A stretch of 43,640 bases of DNA from Planctomycetota bacterium. GTDB taxonomy: Bacteria; Planctomycetota; SZUA-567. A program made the position numbers and the translations under genes. The notes below the pieces were generated by a model. That model was not told where the DNA came from, did not search any database, and saw only the letters and a program-made list of their open reading frames with translations. Positions 33,705-42,029 of this stretch are shown piece after piece; position 1 is the stretch's first letter, and each line of letters starts with the position of its first letter. The stretch is from assembly GCA_031254915.1 (NCBI GenBank), contig JAIRTL010000049.1, forward strand, positions 1-43,640, read 5' to 3'.

Positions 33705-34694
33705 CTACCCCTTCGCCTTGCGGTTCTGGTCGATGAGGACGGCGACGACTATGAGCGCGCCGATGACGATCTCGAGCACGAACGGATCGACGCCCAGAAG
33801 GTTGCCGCCGTTCCTGAGCATCGCCATGATGACGGCGCCCAGAACCGTTCCGAGGATGGAGCCTTCCGCGCCGGACAGGCTGGCGCCGCCGATGACCGAC
33901 GCCGCGATCGCGTCCATTTCGTAGCCCTGCCCGCCCGTCGGGATGCCGCTGCGCAGGCGCGACGCATAGAGAATGCCCGCGATCCCGCAGAAGAGCGAAC
34001 ACACCGTATACGTCCCGTAATACACCCACTTGAGGTCGACGCCGGACAGGCGCGTCGCCTCGACGTTGGAGCCGACGGCGTATATTTTCCGGCCGAAGAC
34101 GGTCAGGCGGGTGATGAACCAGGCGACGGCGATGATGATCAGCCAGACGATGAACAGCATCGGCAGGCCGAGGAAGTCGTCCTGGGCGAAATCGCTGAAG
34201 CTTCGCGGGAGGCCGGCGATGTTTCTCGCGTCCGAGGCGAGCATGATGGAGCCCCGGAGCATGGTCATGGAGCCGAGCGTGGCGATGAACGGGGGCACGC
34301 GCCCGTTGTAGATGAGAACGCCGTTGACGACGCCGACGAGGGCCGAGACGAGGACGCCGGCGAAGCAGGAAACAAGCACCCCCTGGTTGACGTCCTTCAT
34401 CAGCAGCGCGGCCAGAATGCCGCTGCAGCCGACGACCGCGCCCACCGACAGGTCGATGCCGCCGGAGATGATGACGAAGGTCATGCCGATGGCGACGATG
34501 CCGTTGATGGAGGTCTGGCGGACAAGGTTGTAGAGGTTGTGCGTGGTCAGAAAGTTGCCCGTGGAAAAGGTGAGCGCGATCGCCAGGACGACGATGGTGA
34601 CGATCAGCGTCCCCTCGGGCAGGCGGCGGGTTTTCTTCCGCCGCCGCGCACTGGCGGGCGCGTCCCCCATTCCCCGCATGCTCGGCTTTTCCAT
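33705..34694 (-). CDS. Sugar ABC transporter permease (RbsC-like), second system
   Basis: A 329-residue inner-membrane permease of the same family as 19693-20649 but clearly a separate protein. It has the blocks IVAIGMTFVIISGGIDLSVGA, VVNGVLIYNGRVPPFIATLG, GSNVEATRLSGVDLKWVYYG and YEMDAIAASVIGGASLSGAE. A basic N-terminus (RRRKKTRR) precedes the first helix. GAGGAGGG lies nine bases before the ATG at 34694. The ATPase gene is 184 bases upstream, a wider gap than in the first sugar operon. No binding-protein gene follows. Confidence 0.94.
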   Translation of the reverse strand: MEKPSMRGMGDAPASARRRKKTRRLPEGTLIVTIVVLAIALTFSTGNFLTTHNLYNLVRQTSINGIVAIGMTFVIISGGIDLSVGAVVGCSGILAALLMKDVNQGVLVSCFAGVLVSALVGVVNGVLIYNGRVPPFIATLGSMTMLRGSIMLASDARNIAGLPRSFSDFAQDDFLGLPMLFIVWLIIIAVAWFITRLTVFGRKIYAVGSNVEATRLSGVDLKWVYYGTYTVCSLFCGIAGILYASRLRSGIPTGGQGYEMDAIAASVIGGASLSGAEGSILGTVLGAVIMAMLRNGGNLLGVDPFVLEIVIGALIVVAVLIDQNRKAKG

Positions 34695-34878
34695 GACGCC
34701 CTCCTCTGTGGACGGACGAAGCGCGAAGGCAGAAGCCATGGGGCGTCGATGGGACCCCCCCCCGGTGTCTTCTGCGAAAAACGGCGGAACCCCGCCATTC
34801 CCCGCCGAATGTCGGCAAGTTCGCCGTGAATTCGCTCCCGGAACCGCGCGGCGCCGGCATTGCGCGCCTGCCCCGTTC

Positions 34879-36387
34879 TCATTCTATCGCCGCCGCCCTC
34901 AGGATCTCCTCCTCGTCGTAGGCGCCGCGCGCGAACGCGCCGGAGATGCGGCCGTTGCGCATGGTCAGAAGCCGGTCCGAGAGGCCCATGACTTCCGGCA
35001 GGTACGACGAGATGAGGATGATCGCGTGCCCTTCGGACAACAGCGTTTCGAGAAGCTTGTAGATTTCCTGCTTCGCGCCGACGTCGACGCCGACGGTCGG
35101 CTCGTCGAAGATGAAGATGTCCGATCCTCCGGCCAGCCATTTGGACACGACGACCTTCTGCTGGTTGCCGCCGGACAGGTTTTTCACCAGCTGGCGCACG
35201 GACGGCGTGCGCGTCCCGACCTTCCCGCGGTATTCCTCGGCGACCGCGACCTCCTTGCCGAGGTTGATGACGCCGGCGTCCGACACCTTGTCGTAGGCGG
35301 CGAGGTTGGTGTTGAGGACGAGCGACAGCTGCAGGTTCAGGCCCTGGCGCTTGCGGTCTTCGGGGAGAAGGCCGATCCGCTTCTTGATCGCGTCGCTGGG
35401 GGAGCGCAGGTCGACCTTTTCGCCGTAGGCGAGAATCTCGCCGGAGTCGGGCGGCTCCGCCCCGAAGACGGCGCGCATGACCTCGGTCCTGCCGGAACCG
35501 ACCAGGCCGAAGAAGCCGAGGATTTCGCCGCGCCGGAGGTCGAAGGAAACGTCGCTGAATTTGCCCTTGGCGGAAATGCCCCGCACCTCGAGCACGGCCT
35601 CGCCGGGCGCGAAGAATTCGCGGTCGTACATGTCCTCGACCGTGCGGCCGACCATCAGGGAGATGAGTTCATCCTCGTTCGTCCCGGCCGTGGGCATGGT
35701 TTTCATCCAGCGCCCGTCCTTCATCACCGTCACCCGGTCGCAGATTTCGAAAACCTCCTCGAGGCGGTGCGATATGTAGATGATGCCGATCCCCCGCGCC
35801 TTGAGCTTGCGGATCATGGCGAACAGTTCGGCGCATTCCTCGTTGGCGAGGAGCGCGGTCGGCTCGTCGAAGATGATCACCTTCGCCTTTTCGTGGACGG
35901 TCTTGGCGATCGTCACCATCTCCTGTTGCGCGACCGTCAGGTCCTTGACGAGCGCGCGCGAATCGACATGGATGTCGTACTCGCCCAGCACCCGGTCGGC
36001 GACCTCGCGCATCCGCTTCCAGTCGACGGTGCGAAACGGCGTGCGCGGCGGATTGCCGAGAAAGAAGTTCTCCGCCACCGACAGGTGCTGCGCCATGTTG
36101 ATGTCCTGGTAGACGGCGTTTATGCCCAGCGCCTTCGCCTCCAGGGGGGTGGAAGCGCTCCCTTCGCGGCCTTCGATGAACACCCGGCCCGAATCCTTGC
36201 CGTAGACGCCGGTGAGTATCTTGATGAGGGTCGATTTTCCGGCGCCGTTTTCGCCGACGAGCGCATGCGCTTCGCCGGCGTTGAGCGAGAACCGCGCATC
36301 GTCCAGGGCGAGGACGCCGGGGAAGGTTTTGGTGATTCCCTCCATCCTGACGATTTCCGCGCCCGGCGCGGCGGTGACGGTGGTCAT
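34879..36387 (-). CDS. Sugar ABC transporter ATPase with two nucleotide-binding domains, second system
   Basis: A 502-residue double ATPase of the RbsA/XylG type. The first domain has GENGAGKSTLIKILTGVY, a Q-loop YQDINMAQHLS, signature LTVAQQEMVTIAKTV and Walker B VIIFDEPTALL. The second has GLVGSGRTEVM, LSGGNQQKVVVSKWL and IFIFDEPTVGVDVGAK. ATG 36387 has GGAGGG seven bases upstream; an in-frame start at 36468 lies in the preceding hairpin region. It forms an ATPase-permease pair with the next gene. It follows metQ on the same strand, so it could be transcribed by read-through, but no sugar-binding protein is encoded with it. Confidence 0.94.
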   Translation of the reverse strand: MTTVTAAPGAEIVRMEGITKTFPGVLALDDARFSLNAGEAHALVGENGAGKSTLIKILTGVYGKDSGRVFIEGREGSASTPLEAKALGINAVYQDINMAQHLSVAENFFLGNPPRTPFRTVDWKRMREVADRVLGEYDIHVDSRALVKDLTVAQQEMVTIAKTVHEKAKVIIFDEPTALLANEECAELFAMIRKLKARGIGIIYISHRLEEVFEICDRVTVMKDGRWMKTMPTAGTNEDELISLMVGRTVEDMYDREFFAPGEAVLEVRGISAKGKFSDVSFDLRRGEILGFFGLVGSGRTEVMRAVFGAEPPDSGEILAYGEKVDLRSPSDAIKKRIGLLPEDRKRQGLNLQLSLVLNTNLAAYDKVSDAGVINLGKEVAVAEEYRGKVGTRTPSVRQLVKNLSGGNQQKVVVSKWLAGGSDIFIFDEPTVGVDVGAKQEIYKLLETLLSEGHAIILISSYLPEVMGLSDRLLTMRNGRISGAFARGAYDEEEILRAAAIE

Positions 36388-36405
36388 GCGCAACCCTCCC
36401 GGTTC

Positions 36406-36466
36406 GGGAAGCGGGAGGCGCGGCCCTCGGCGCAGGGGCCGCTTCCGGTCCGGCTTCCCGCTTCCC
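36406..36466 (-). terminator. Large hairpin between metQ and the second sugar ABC genes
   Basis: GGGAAGCGGGA (36406-36416) pairs with TCCCGCTTCCC (36456-36466), and GCGGCCC/GGGGCCGC (about 36419-36442) can pair inside. There is no T-run, so it may weaken rather than stop transcription past metQ, or stabilise the metQ transcript. Confidence 0.5.
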
Positions 36467-36472
36467 ACGGCG

Positions 36473-37246
36473 TCAGAACGCCGGCACGATGCCCTTGGGG
36501 ACGAGGTTTTCGTCGATGAATTTCCTCACCTCCGGCGACTGGCTCGCCCTGACGAGCGCGCGCGCGGCGGGGCTGTCCCTGTCGGCGGCGCGGACGGCGA
36601 TCACGTTGGCGTAGGGGGAGTCCCCGCCCTCGATGACGATGGCGTCGTTCGACGGGATCAGCCCCGCCTCGCCGGCGAAGTTGGTGTTGATGACCGACGC
36701 GGTCACGTCCTGGAGCGTGCGCGGAAGCTGCGGGGCGTCGATCTCCTTGAAGACGAGGTTTTTCGGGTTGTCGACGATGTCGCGGATGGTGACGAGTTCG
36801 CCCGGCTTGACGGCGATGAGGCCGTTCGCCTCGAGGAGGCGCAGGGCGCGGGCTTCGTTGGTCGGGTCGTTGGGGACGGAGACGACGTCGCCGTCCTTGA
36901 GTTCGCCGAGGCTCCCGATCTTGCGGGAATACAGGCCCATCGGCTCGATATGCACCTTGGCGATCCAGGCCATGCCGAGGTTCATTTCCCCGTTCATGTT
37001 GTCGAAATAGGGGATGTGCTGGAAGAAGTTGGCGAAGATCTGGCGTTGCGCGACCGCCAGGTTCGGCTGCACGTAATCGGTGAACTCGCGGATGACGAGG
37101 TTGAAGCCGTCCCTGGCCATGAGCGGCTTGGCGACCTCCATGATGTCCTTGTGGGGGAACGGGGTGACGCCGACGACGATGTCCTCCCCCGCGGCGGAGG
37201 CGGCGAGGAAAAGCGCGATCAGCGGGACGAGCGCGAGTCTCTTCAT
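36473..37246 (-). CDS. metQ: Methionine-type ABC transporter binding protein (NlpA/MetQ)
   Basis: A 257-residue exported binding protein. Signal peptide 1-19 (MKRLALVPLIALFLAASAAG); unusually no lipobox Cys follows, whereas many MetQ proteins are lipoproteins. Family blocks are VVGVTPFPHKDIMEVAKPLM, DYVQPNLAVAQRQIFANFFQ, HIPYFDNMN and SVINTNFAGEAGLIPSNDAI. The IFANFFQH stretch is the signature of the family. GAGGAGA lies five bases before ATG 37246, which is preferred over TTG 37273. It follows metI after about 157 bases on the same strand. Substrate: D/L-methionine or a related amino acid, inferred from the family. Confidence 0.93.
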   Translation of the reverse strand: MKRLALVPLIALFLAASAAGEDIVVGVTPFPHKDIMEVAKPLMARDGFNLVIREFTDYVQPNLAVAQRQIFANFFQHIPYFDNMNGEMNLGMAWIAKVHIEPMGLYSRKIGSLGELKDGDVVSVPNDPTNEARALRLLEANGLIAVKPGELVTIRDIVDNPKNLVFKEIDAPQLPRTLQDVTASVINTNFAGEAGLIPSNDAIVIEGGDSPYANVIAVRAADRDSPAARALVRASQSPEVRKFIDENLVPKGIVPAF

Positions 37247-37403
37247 GGAAATCTCCTCGATGCAAGACGTCAAGCCCCTCGCCGCGGCGCGCCGGCGGCG
37301 CGCTTGAAAGGCCAGGGGCCTCCACGGGGACCGGGCGGCCGCGCCGCCCCCTTTCGTCCGGTTCCGGGCGCCGCGGATCGGCGCGTCCGGACCGGAACAT
37401 GCG

Positions 37404-38090
37404 TCAACGCAGGCGCCTGTATATGAAGCCGCCTATCGTCTGCGTCAACTGCACCATTATAATCAGGATGACGACCGCGTAAAGCATAAGGTCCGTCTGG
37501 AAGCGGTAGTAGCCGTACTTCATGGCGAAATCGCCGAGCCCGCCGCCGCCGACCGTTCCCGCCATCGCCGCGTAACCCAGGAGGGTGATGGCGATGACGG
37601 CGATGTTGAGGACAACGGCCGGCAACGCCTCCGGAAGGAGGACGCGCCAGATGATCTGCATGTCGCCGGCGCCGAAAGAGCGGGCGGCCTCGACGACCCC
37701 CCGGTCGACCTCGAGAAAGCAGCCTTCGATCAGCCGCGCCGCCAACGGCGCGGCGGCGATGGACAGGGAGACTATGGCGGCGTCGTTGCCGAGGGTGGTT
37801 CCGGCCACGAGGCGGGTGAAGGGTTGGATCGAGATCATGAGGATCGTGAACGGGAACGAGCGCCCGAGGTTCACGAGCCAGTCGAGGGCGTTGTAGACTA
37901 CGCGCTTCGGCCTGAGGCCGCGCGGGTGGACGAGGATCATCGCCACCGAGAGGACGAAGCCGCCCGAAAGCGCGAACACGGTGGAGGCGAACACCATGTA
38001 CGCCGTCTCCAGGGTCGCCCGCCAGAGATCGGGGCCGAATTCGCCCAGCCGTTCGAGCATCCACGAAAACCGGTCTGTCCCGCCGTTCAT
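37404..38090 (-). CDS. metI: Methionine-type ABC transporter permease (MetI)
   Basis: A 228-residue inner-membrane permease with about five to six hydrophobic segments. Family blocks are DWLVNLGRSFPFTILMISIQPFTRLVAGT, AAIVSLSIAAAPLAARLIE, the coupling motif EAARSFGAGDMQIIWRVLLPEALP and YAAMAGTVGGGGLGDFA. The ATG at 38090 overlaps the metN stop (ATGA, 38087-38090), so the two are translationally coupled. It builds the membrane part of the importer with MetN and MetQ. Confidence 0.95.
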   Translation of the reverse strand: MNGGTDRFSWMLERLGEFGPDLWRATLETAYMVFASTVFALSGGFVLSVAMILVHPRGLRPKRVVYNALDWLVNLGRSFPFTILMISIQPFTRLVAGTTLGNDAAIVSLSIAAAPLAARLIEGCFLEVDRGVVEAARSFGAGDMQIIWRVLLPEALPAVVLNIAVIAITLLGYAAMAGTVGGGGLGDFAMKYGYYRFQTDLMLYAVVILIIMVQLTQTIGGFIYRRLR

Positions 38091-39112
38091 CGCCTGGTCC
38101 TGTTCAAGATCCTGTCGGCGGAGGCGTCGCGGTCGTGGACGTTTTCGCCGTCGGCGTCGAGCATCTGCCAATACAGCCGTTTCTTGCGCATGTACTCCAC
38201 CGCCATGTCGAGGTGCTCCGGGCGCACGTTGATGATGAGGACGCCGAACACGTCGTCGAGGTAGCGCTCGAGCTTGCCGCCGACGATCGAAAAATCGATG
38301 TCCAGCTCCCGCGCCATGGCGGTGACGACGGCGTCCCGGGAAATGTCCCTCGGGAACATGAGGCGGATGTTGATCCCGCCGGGCACCAGGGTGTATTCCT
38401 CGTCGATGAACCCGCGCAGGTTGGCGGGCAGGGACAGGAAGAGGTCCTCGGTCGCGCCCTCGGCCTGGGCGACGCCGCCGTCGAGGAGAAGCATCCGGTG
38501 GCAGAGCCGCTTCACCACCTCCATCTGGTGGGTGACGATGACGATCGTGAGGTTGAGCCGCTTGTTGATGTCCTCGAGAAGGTCGAGGATCGAGCCCGTC
38601 GTTTTCGGGTCGAGGGCGGAGGTCGCCTCGTCGCAGAGGAGGATGTCCGGGCGCAGCGCCAGCGCCCGGGCGATGCCGACCCGTTGCTTCTGGCCGCCGG
38701 AAAGGTTCCGCACGCGCTCGTCGCGGCGGTCGGCGAGGCCGACCATGTCCAACAGCTCCATCACCCGGCGCTCGATCCCGGCTTTCGGCGTCTTCCGGAT
38801 TTCCAGCGGAAACGAGACGTTCCTGTAGACGTTTTTCCGCGACATGAGGTTGAAGGTCTGGAAAATCATCCCCATCGTCCGCCGAAGCTCGATCAGCCCG
38901 GACGGCGACAGGTCCCGCACCTCGGCGCCGTTGATCCTGACGCTGCCCTTCCGGTACGTCTCCAGGCCGTTCAGGCAGCGCAGCAGGGTGGATTTTCCGG
39001 CGCCGGAATGGCCGACGATGCCGTAGATCTCGCCCGGCGCGACCGACATGGTGACGTCGTCGAGCACGCGGTTGCCGCCGAAACATTTGGACAGTCCGGA
39101 AACGTCGATCAT
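38087..39112 (-). CDS. metN: Methionine-type ABC transporter ATPase (MetN)
   Basis: A 341-residue ATPase. Walker A GHSGAGKST, Q-loop IFQTFNLMSRKNVYRN, signature LSGGQKQRVGIARAL, Walker B ILLCDEATSALDP and the H-loop VIVTHQMEVV are all present. The C-terminal NIL domain (about 255-341, NIRLMFPRDISRDAVVTAMAREL onward) is the regulatory domain that binds methionine in MetN. ATG 39112 is chosen because the longer frame runs into the family E repeat E6. The ribosome binding site is weak (AAGG). It is first of the leftward metNIQ genes. Confidence 0.95.
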   Translation of the reverse strand: MIDVSGLSKCFGGNRVLDDVTMSVAPGEIYGIVGHSGAGKSTLLRCLNGLETYRKGSVRINGAEVRDLSPSGLIELRRTMGMIFQTFNLMSRKNVYRNVSFPLEIRKTPKAGIERRVMELLDMVGLADRRDERVRNLSGGQKQRVGIARALALRPDILLCDEATSALDPKTTGSILDLLEDINKRLNLTIVIVTHQMEVVKRLCHRMLLLDGGVAQAEGATEDLFLSLPANLRGFIDEEYTLVPGGINIRLMFPRDISRDAVVTAMARELDIDFSIVGGKLERYLDDVFGVLIINVRPEHLDMAVEYMRKKRLYWQMLDADGENVHDRDASADRILNRTRR

Positions 39113-39200
39113 ACTGGCCTTGCATCCGTCCTTCCCGCCCGGCCGCCGGGGCGGGGCGCGCTTCGCCGCCGGCGGCCGATTCGGGGAACGCCGGGATCGC

Positions 39201-39330
39201 CATGCCGTCCGCGGCCCGGAATTGTGGGTCCCCCGGCTTGTGCGCGGCCGTGAAGCGGCCATGGGGAACGGATGCGGAACAGGGCGATCCCCGTCCCCAT
39301 GGCCGCAATTCCGGACCGCGCCCGGCATAG
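39201..39330 (+). repeat. Family E element, copy E6 (complete)
   Basis: 130 bases with terminal inverted repeats: CATGCCGTCCGCGGCCCGGA from the left and TATGCCGGGCGCGGTCCGGA read inward from the right, 22 of the outer 27 positions identical. The internal hairpin reads GGCCG-TGAAG-CGGCC. It lies between metN and the chemoreceptor gene. Confidence 0.8.
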
Positions 39331-39366
39331 TATAGCCGCCGCGAGCCGGGGACGCCACCGATTTTT

Positions 39367-39397
39367 GCGTTTCGGAAACGCGGTCTTCCCTTACAAT
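39367..39397 (+). promoter_or_regulatory. Possible promoter region of the chemoreceptor gene
   Basis: TACAAT (39392-39397) is a good -10 box but the -35 is poor. Just upstream GCGTTTC-G-GAAACGC (39367-39381) is a perfect palindrome that may be a regulator site. The rest of 39113-39547 holds E6 and no accepted gene. Confidence 0.45.
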
Positions 39398-39547
39398 GCC
39401 TGAGAGGGTGGCGGCTGGCCGCGGCTTTGCCGCCGCACGGGAGGACTAGTCGATGATCGTCGAGCGCCCGCGGGCGGCGTGCGCGAATGCGGAAAAGGCA
39501 GCCGGCCGTGTCGGCAACGGGCTTGACGCCGGAAAGGGAGGCAACCC

Positions 39548-41695
39548 ATGTCGTTCAAAAAGCGCATTTATCTTGTGGTCATCATTCTGGAACTGGTGTC
39601 TCTGTTCATCGGGGCTGTCGCGATTTACACCATGCACAGCATCCATTCCGCCACGGTGGTCGAGACGGACATGGCCATGCGCATGTCGGATCTCAAGAAT
39701 TTCCGCTCCAAGATACAGGACGTCCTCATCGAGGTGCGGGAAATAGCGCTCAGCAGGGACGTGGAGCGCATGCGCGCGGAAAAGGCGATCCTCGACAAGG
39801 TGATCGGCGAGGACATCGATCCTTGGTTCGAGCACTATCAGGTCATGCCCGCCAATGCGGCGTTGTGGAGCGACCTGAAGGCGTTGTGGGCCAAACGCAA
39901 GGACATCGTCGAACGCATCTACGCCAACGCTTCCGCCAATACCGATGTCATGGCGACGACTATCGCGATGAACGCCAGCCTCGACTATTGGGAAGGCTAC
40001 GACGAGCCGTTGCGCAAGCTGGTGGCCGCCGCCGACGATCCCGGCGCCACGGGGGGCGACAGCGACAGGGTGCGCGCGCTCGGCTGGGAGGCGCTCGAGG
40101 CGCTCAAAGCGCTGCAGCTTCGCGAAAAGCTGGTGGTGATAGAGCTTTTCGACCCCGTCCGCCGCGCCGGGGAGATAGAGATCGCGACCAGGGAACGCAG
40201 GCGCTTCTCGAGTCTCCTGGACCGGCTCGAGGCCCTGCTCACCAACCCCGCCGCCGGCGAGGACGAGGTGAAGCGCTTCAACGCCGCCTTCGGCGAGGAA
40301 AACAGGGGCAAGGTCTCCTTTCTCGACGACGGCGCCGTTTCCCTGCGCGCCGTCCGCTACACGATGCCGGCCAATTTCATCAATCCCGATCTGGCGGCGG
40401 CCAGCCGGATATTCTGGGAGGAGATCAAGCCCAGGCGCGGCGGCGGCACCGAAATCTTCAACAGGATCGTCGAACTCGCCAACATCGATTCCAACGGCGT
40501 CGCCTACCGGATTCTCAAGGACGAGTGCAACCCGACCCGCATCGCCGAATCCGAGATCATCGCCCAGATGGTCAATTTGACGGAAGGCGCGCTCGCCAAC
40601 GCCGCCGAAACCGCCACCCTCGACTATGACCGCGTCATCATACTGCTGTCCGTCGTTTCCGCCGTCGGCTTCGCCGCCGGCATCGTCATGTCGGTGATCC
40701 TGGTCACCCGCATCAACGGCGCGCTGGATCTGGCGATCACCGACCTGACCGGCCGCTCGGGCGACATCGGCCGCATCGCCGATCAGTTGTCCAGCGATTC
40801 CGAATCCCTGTCCGACGGCGCCAACGAACAGGCCGCCTCCATCGAGCAGACCTCTTCCGCCCTGGAGGAGATGGCCTCAATGACCCGCCAGAACGCCGAC
40901 AACGCCGCCCAGACCCGCCAAACCGCCGACAACAGCCTGAAGCTCATCAACGCCGGCTCCAGATCGGTGGAGTCGGTCACCCTGGCCATGGCGGAGATTT
41001 CCGAATCGTCGGAAAAAATCAGCCACATCATCAAGACCATCGAGGAAATCGCCTTCCAGACCAATCTCCTGGCCCTGAACGCGGCGGTCGAGGCCGCCCG
41101 CGCCGGGGAGGCGGGCAAGGGCTTCGCCGTGGTGGCGGACGAAGTGCGCAACCTGGCCAGCCGCTCGGCGCAGGCCGCCAAGGACACGTCGGAACTCATC
41201 GAGAGCACCGTGACCCGCGTGCGCGCCGGTTCCGACAATGTGGCCGAGCTCGCCGTCTCGTTCAAGGACATCGAGGCCGAATCGCAGAATGTCGGCCGCC
41301 TGGTCGCCGAGATCACCGCGGCGACCAACGAACAGGCGCAGGGCGTCGACCAGGTGAACGTCGCCGTGGCGCAGATGGACAAGGTCACCCAGGCCAACGC
41401 GGCGACCGCGGAACAGTCGGCGTCGGTCGCCGCCGAGCTGTCCGGCCAGTCCGCCAACCTGGACGGGCTTATCCAGGGTCTGGCTTCCCTGGTCTACGGC
41501 GGTTCCGGCGGCGCCGGGAAGGCGACGACCGGGCTTCGCGACGATGCGGGCGGTTCGAAAAGACGCTCCGCCGGCCCGTCCTTTGCGGCGAACCCCCGGG
41601 TCTCCCTCGCGGCTCCGCGCCGCTTCGCGCCCGAGGAGCCCAAGGTGCTGAAGCCGACCGCGGTCATTCCCCTGGATGGCGACGACGATTTCTAA
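39548..41695 (+). CDS. Methyl-accepting chemotaxis protein
   Basis: A 715-residue transmembrane chemoreceptor. The first membrane helix is about 7-31 ([20 protein letters not shown]), a long helical periplasmic sensor domain runs to about 355, and the second membrane helix is about 359-382 ([23 protein letters not shown]). A HAMP domain of normal length is not evident: [20 protein letters not shown] leads quickly into the coiled-coil signalling domain. The conserved tip [38 protein letters not shown] is intact, so it can couple to CheA/CheW. The C-terminus is a flexible tail without an NWETF-type pentapeptide. GGGAGG lies six bases before the ATG. The ligand is unknown. Confidence 0.95.
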   Translation: MSFKKRIYLVVIILELVSLFIGAVAIYTMHSIHSATVVETDMAMRMSDLKNFRSKIQDVLIEVREIALSRDVERMRAEKAILDKVIGEDIDPWFEHYQVMPANAALWSDLKALWAKRKDIVERIYANASANTDVMATTIAMNASLDYWEGYDEPLRKLVAAADDPGATGGDSDRVRALGWEALEALKALQLREKLVVIELFDPVRRAGEIEIATRERRRFSSLLDRLEALLTNPAAGEDEVKRFNAAFGEENRGKVSFLDDGAVSLRAVRYTMPANFINPDLAAASRIFWEEIKPRRGGGTEIFNRIVELANIDSNGVAYRILKDECNPTRIAESEIIAQMVNLTEGALANAAETATLDYDRVIILLSVVSAVGFAAGIVMSVILVTRINGALDLAITDLTGRSGDIGRIADQLSSDSESLSDGANEQAASIEQTSSALEEMASMTRQNADNAAQTRQTADNSLKLINAGSRSVESVTLAMAEISESSEKISHIIKTIEEIAFQTNLLALNAAVEAARAGEAGKGFAVVADEVRNLASRSAQAAKDTSELIESTVTRVRAGSDNVAELAVSFKDIEAESQNVGRLVAEITAATNEQAQGVDQVNVAVAQMDKVTQANAATAEQSASVAAELSGQSANLDGLIQGLASLVYGGSGGAGKATTGLRDDAGGSKRRSAGPSFAANPRVSLAAPRRFAPEEPKVLKPTAVIPLDGDDDF

Positions 41696-41723
41696 CCCGG
41701 GCTCGTTCCAGGCGCACACAATG

Positions 41724-41764
41724 AAACCGCCATGCTTCCATAGAGGCATGGCGGTTTTTTTTGA
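41724..41764 (+). terminator. Terminator after the chemoreceptor gene
   Basis: A perfect 12-bp stem (41724-41735 with 41746-41757) followed by a run of T residues, 29 bases after the stop. A textbook terminator. Confidence 0.92.
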
Positions 41765-41894
41765 CCGCGTTCGCCGCCGCGCCCCGTGCCGGTTCGGGCG
41801 TTTCCCCGCCGGCGATCCGCCGCGGGGACGGGGACGGTCGCCCGCCGCCCCGATTTTGCGGCGATCATGGCCCGTTCGTCCCGGCGGCGGAACT

Positions 41895-41944
41895 GGGCGC
41901 GACCCCCGCATCCCCCAGCGTCGCAATTCCGGACGCGTCCGGCA
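41895..41944 (+). repeat. Family E half element, copy E8
   Basis: Ends CGCAATTCCGGACGCG followed by TCCGGCATA, the right end of family E, preceded by the conserved CGACCCCCGCATCCCCC. The left half is not convincing. The rest of 41765-41894 shows nothing recognisable. Confidence 0.5.
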
Positions 41945-41945
41945 T

Positions 41946-41978
41946 AAAAACCCCTCCCCCGCCAATGCGGGGGAGGGG
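41946..41978 (-). terminator. Terminator of the autotransporter gene
   Basis: A perfect 12-bp stem (41951-41962 with 41967-41978) with a CAAT loop; on the leftward strand it is followed by TTTTT. It lies about 50 bases beyond the autotransporter stop. Confidence 0.85.
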
Positions 41979-42029
41979 CGAAGGGGCAGGGCATTGCATT
42001 CGCCGCGCCGGGACGCTTCCCGGCCGGAA

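Noticed and set aside
39453-39746. A 97-codon frame with a good GGGAGG site before the chemoreceptor
   Set aside because: Only its first 30 codons lie outside the chemoreceptor, and the rest is in a shadow frame. A short leader peptide cannot be excluded, but nothing else supports it.
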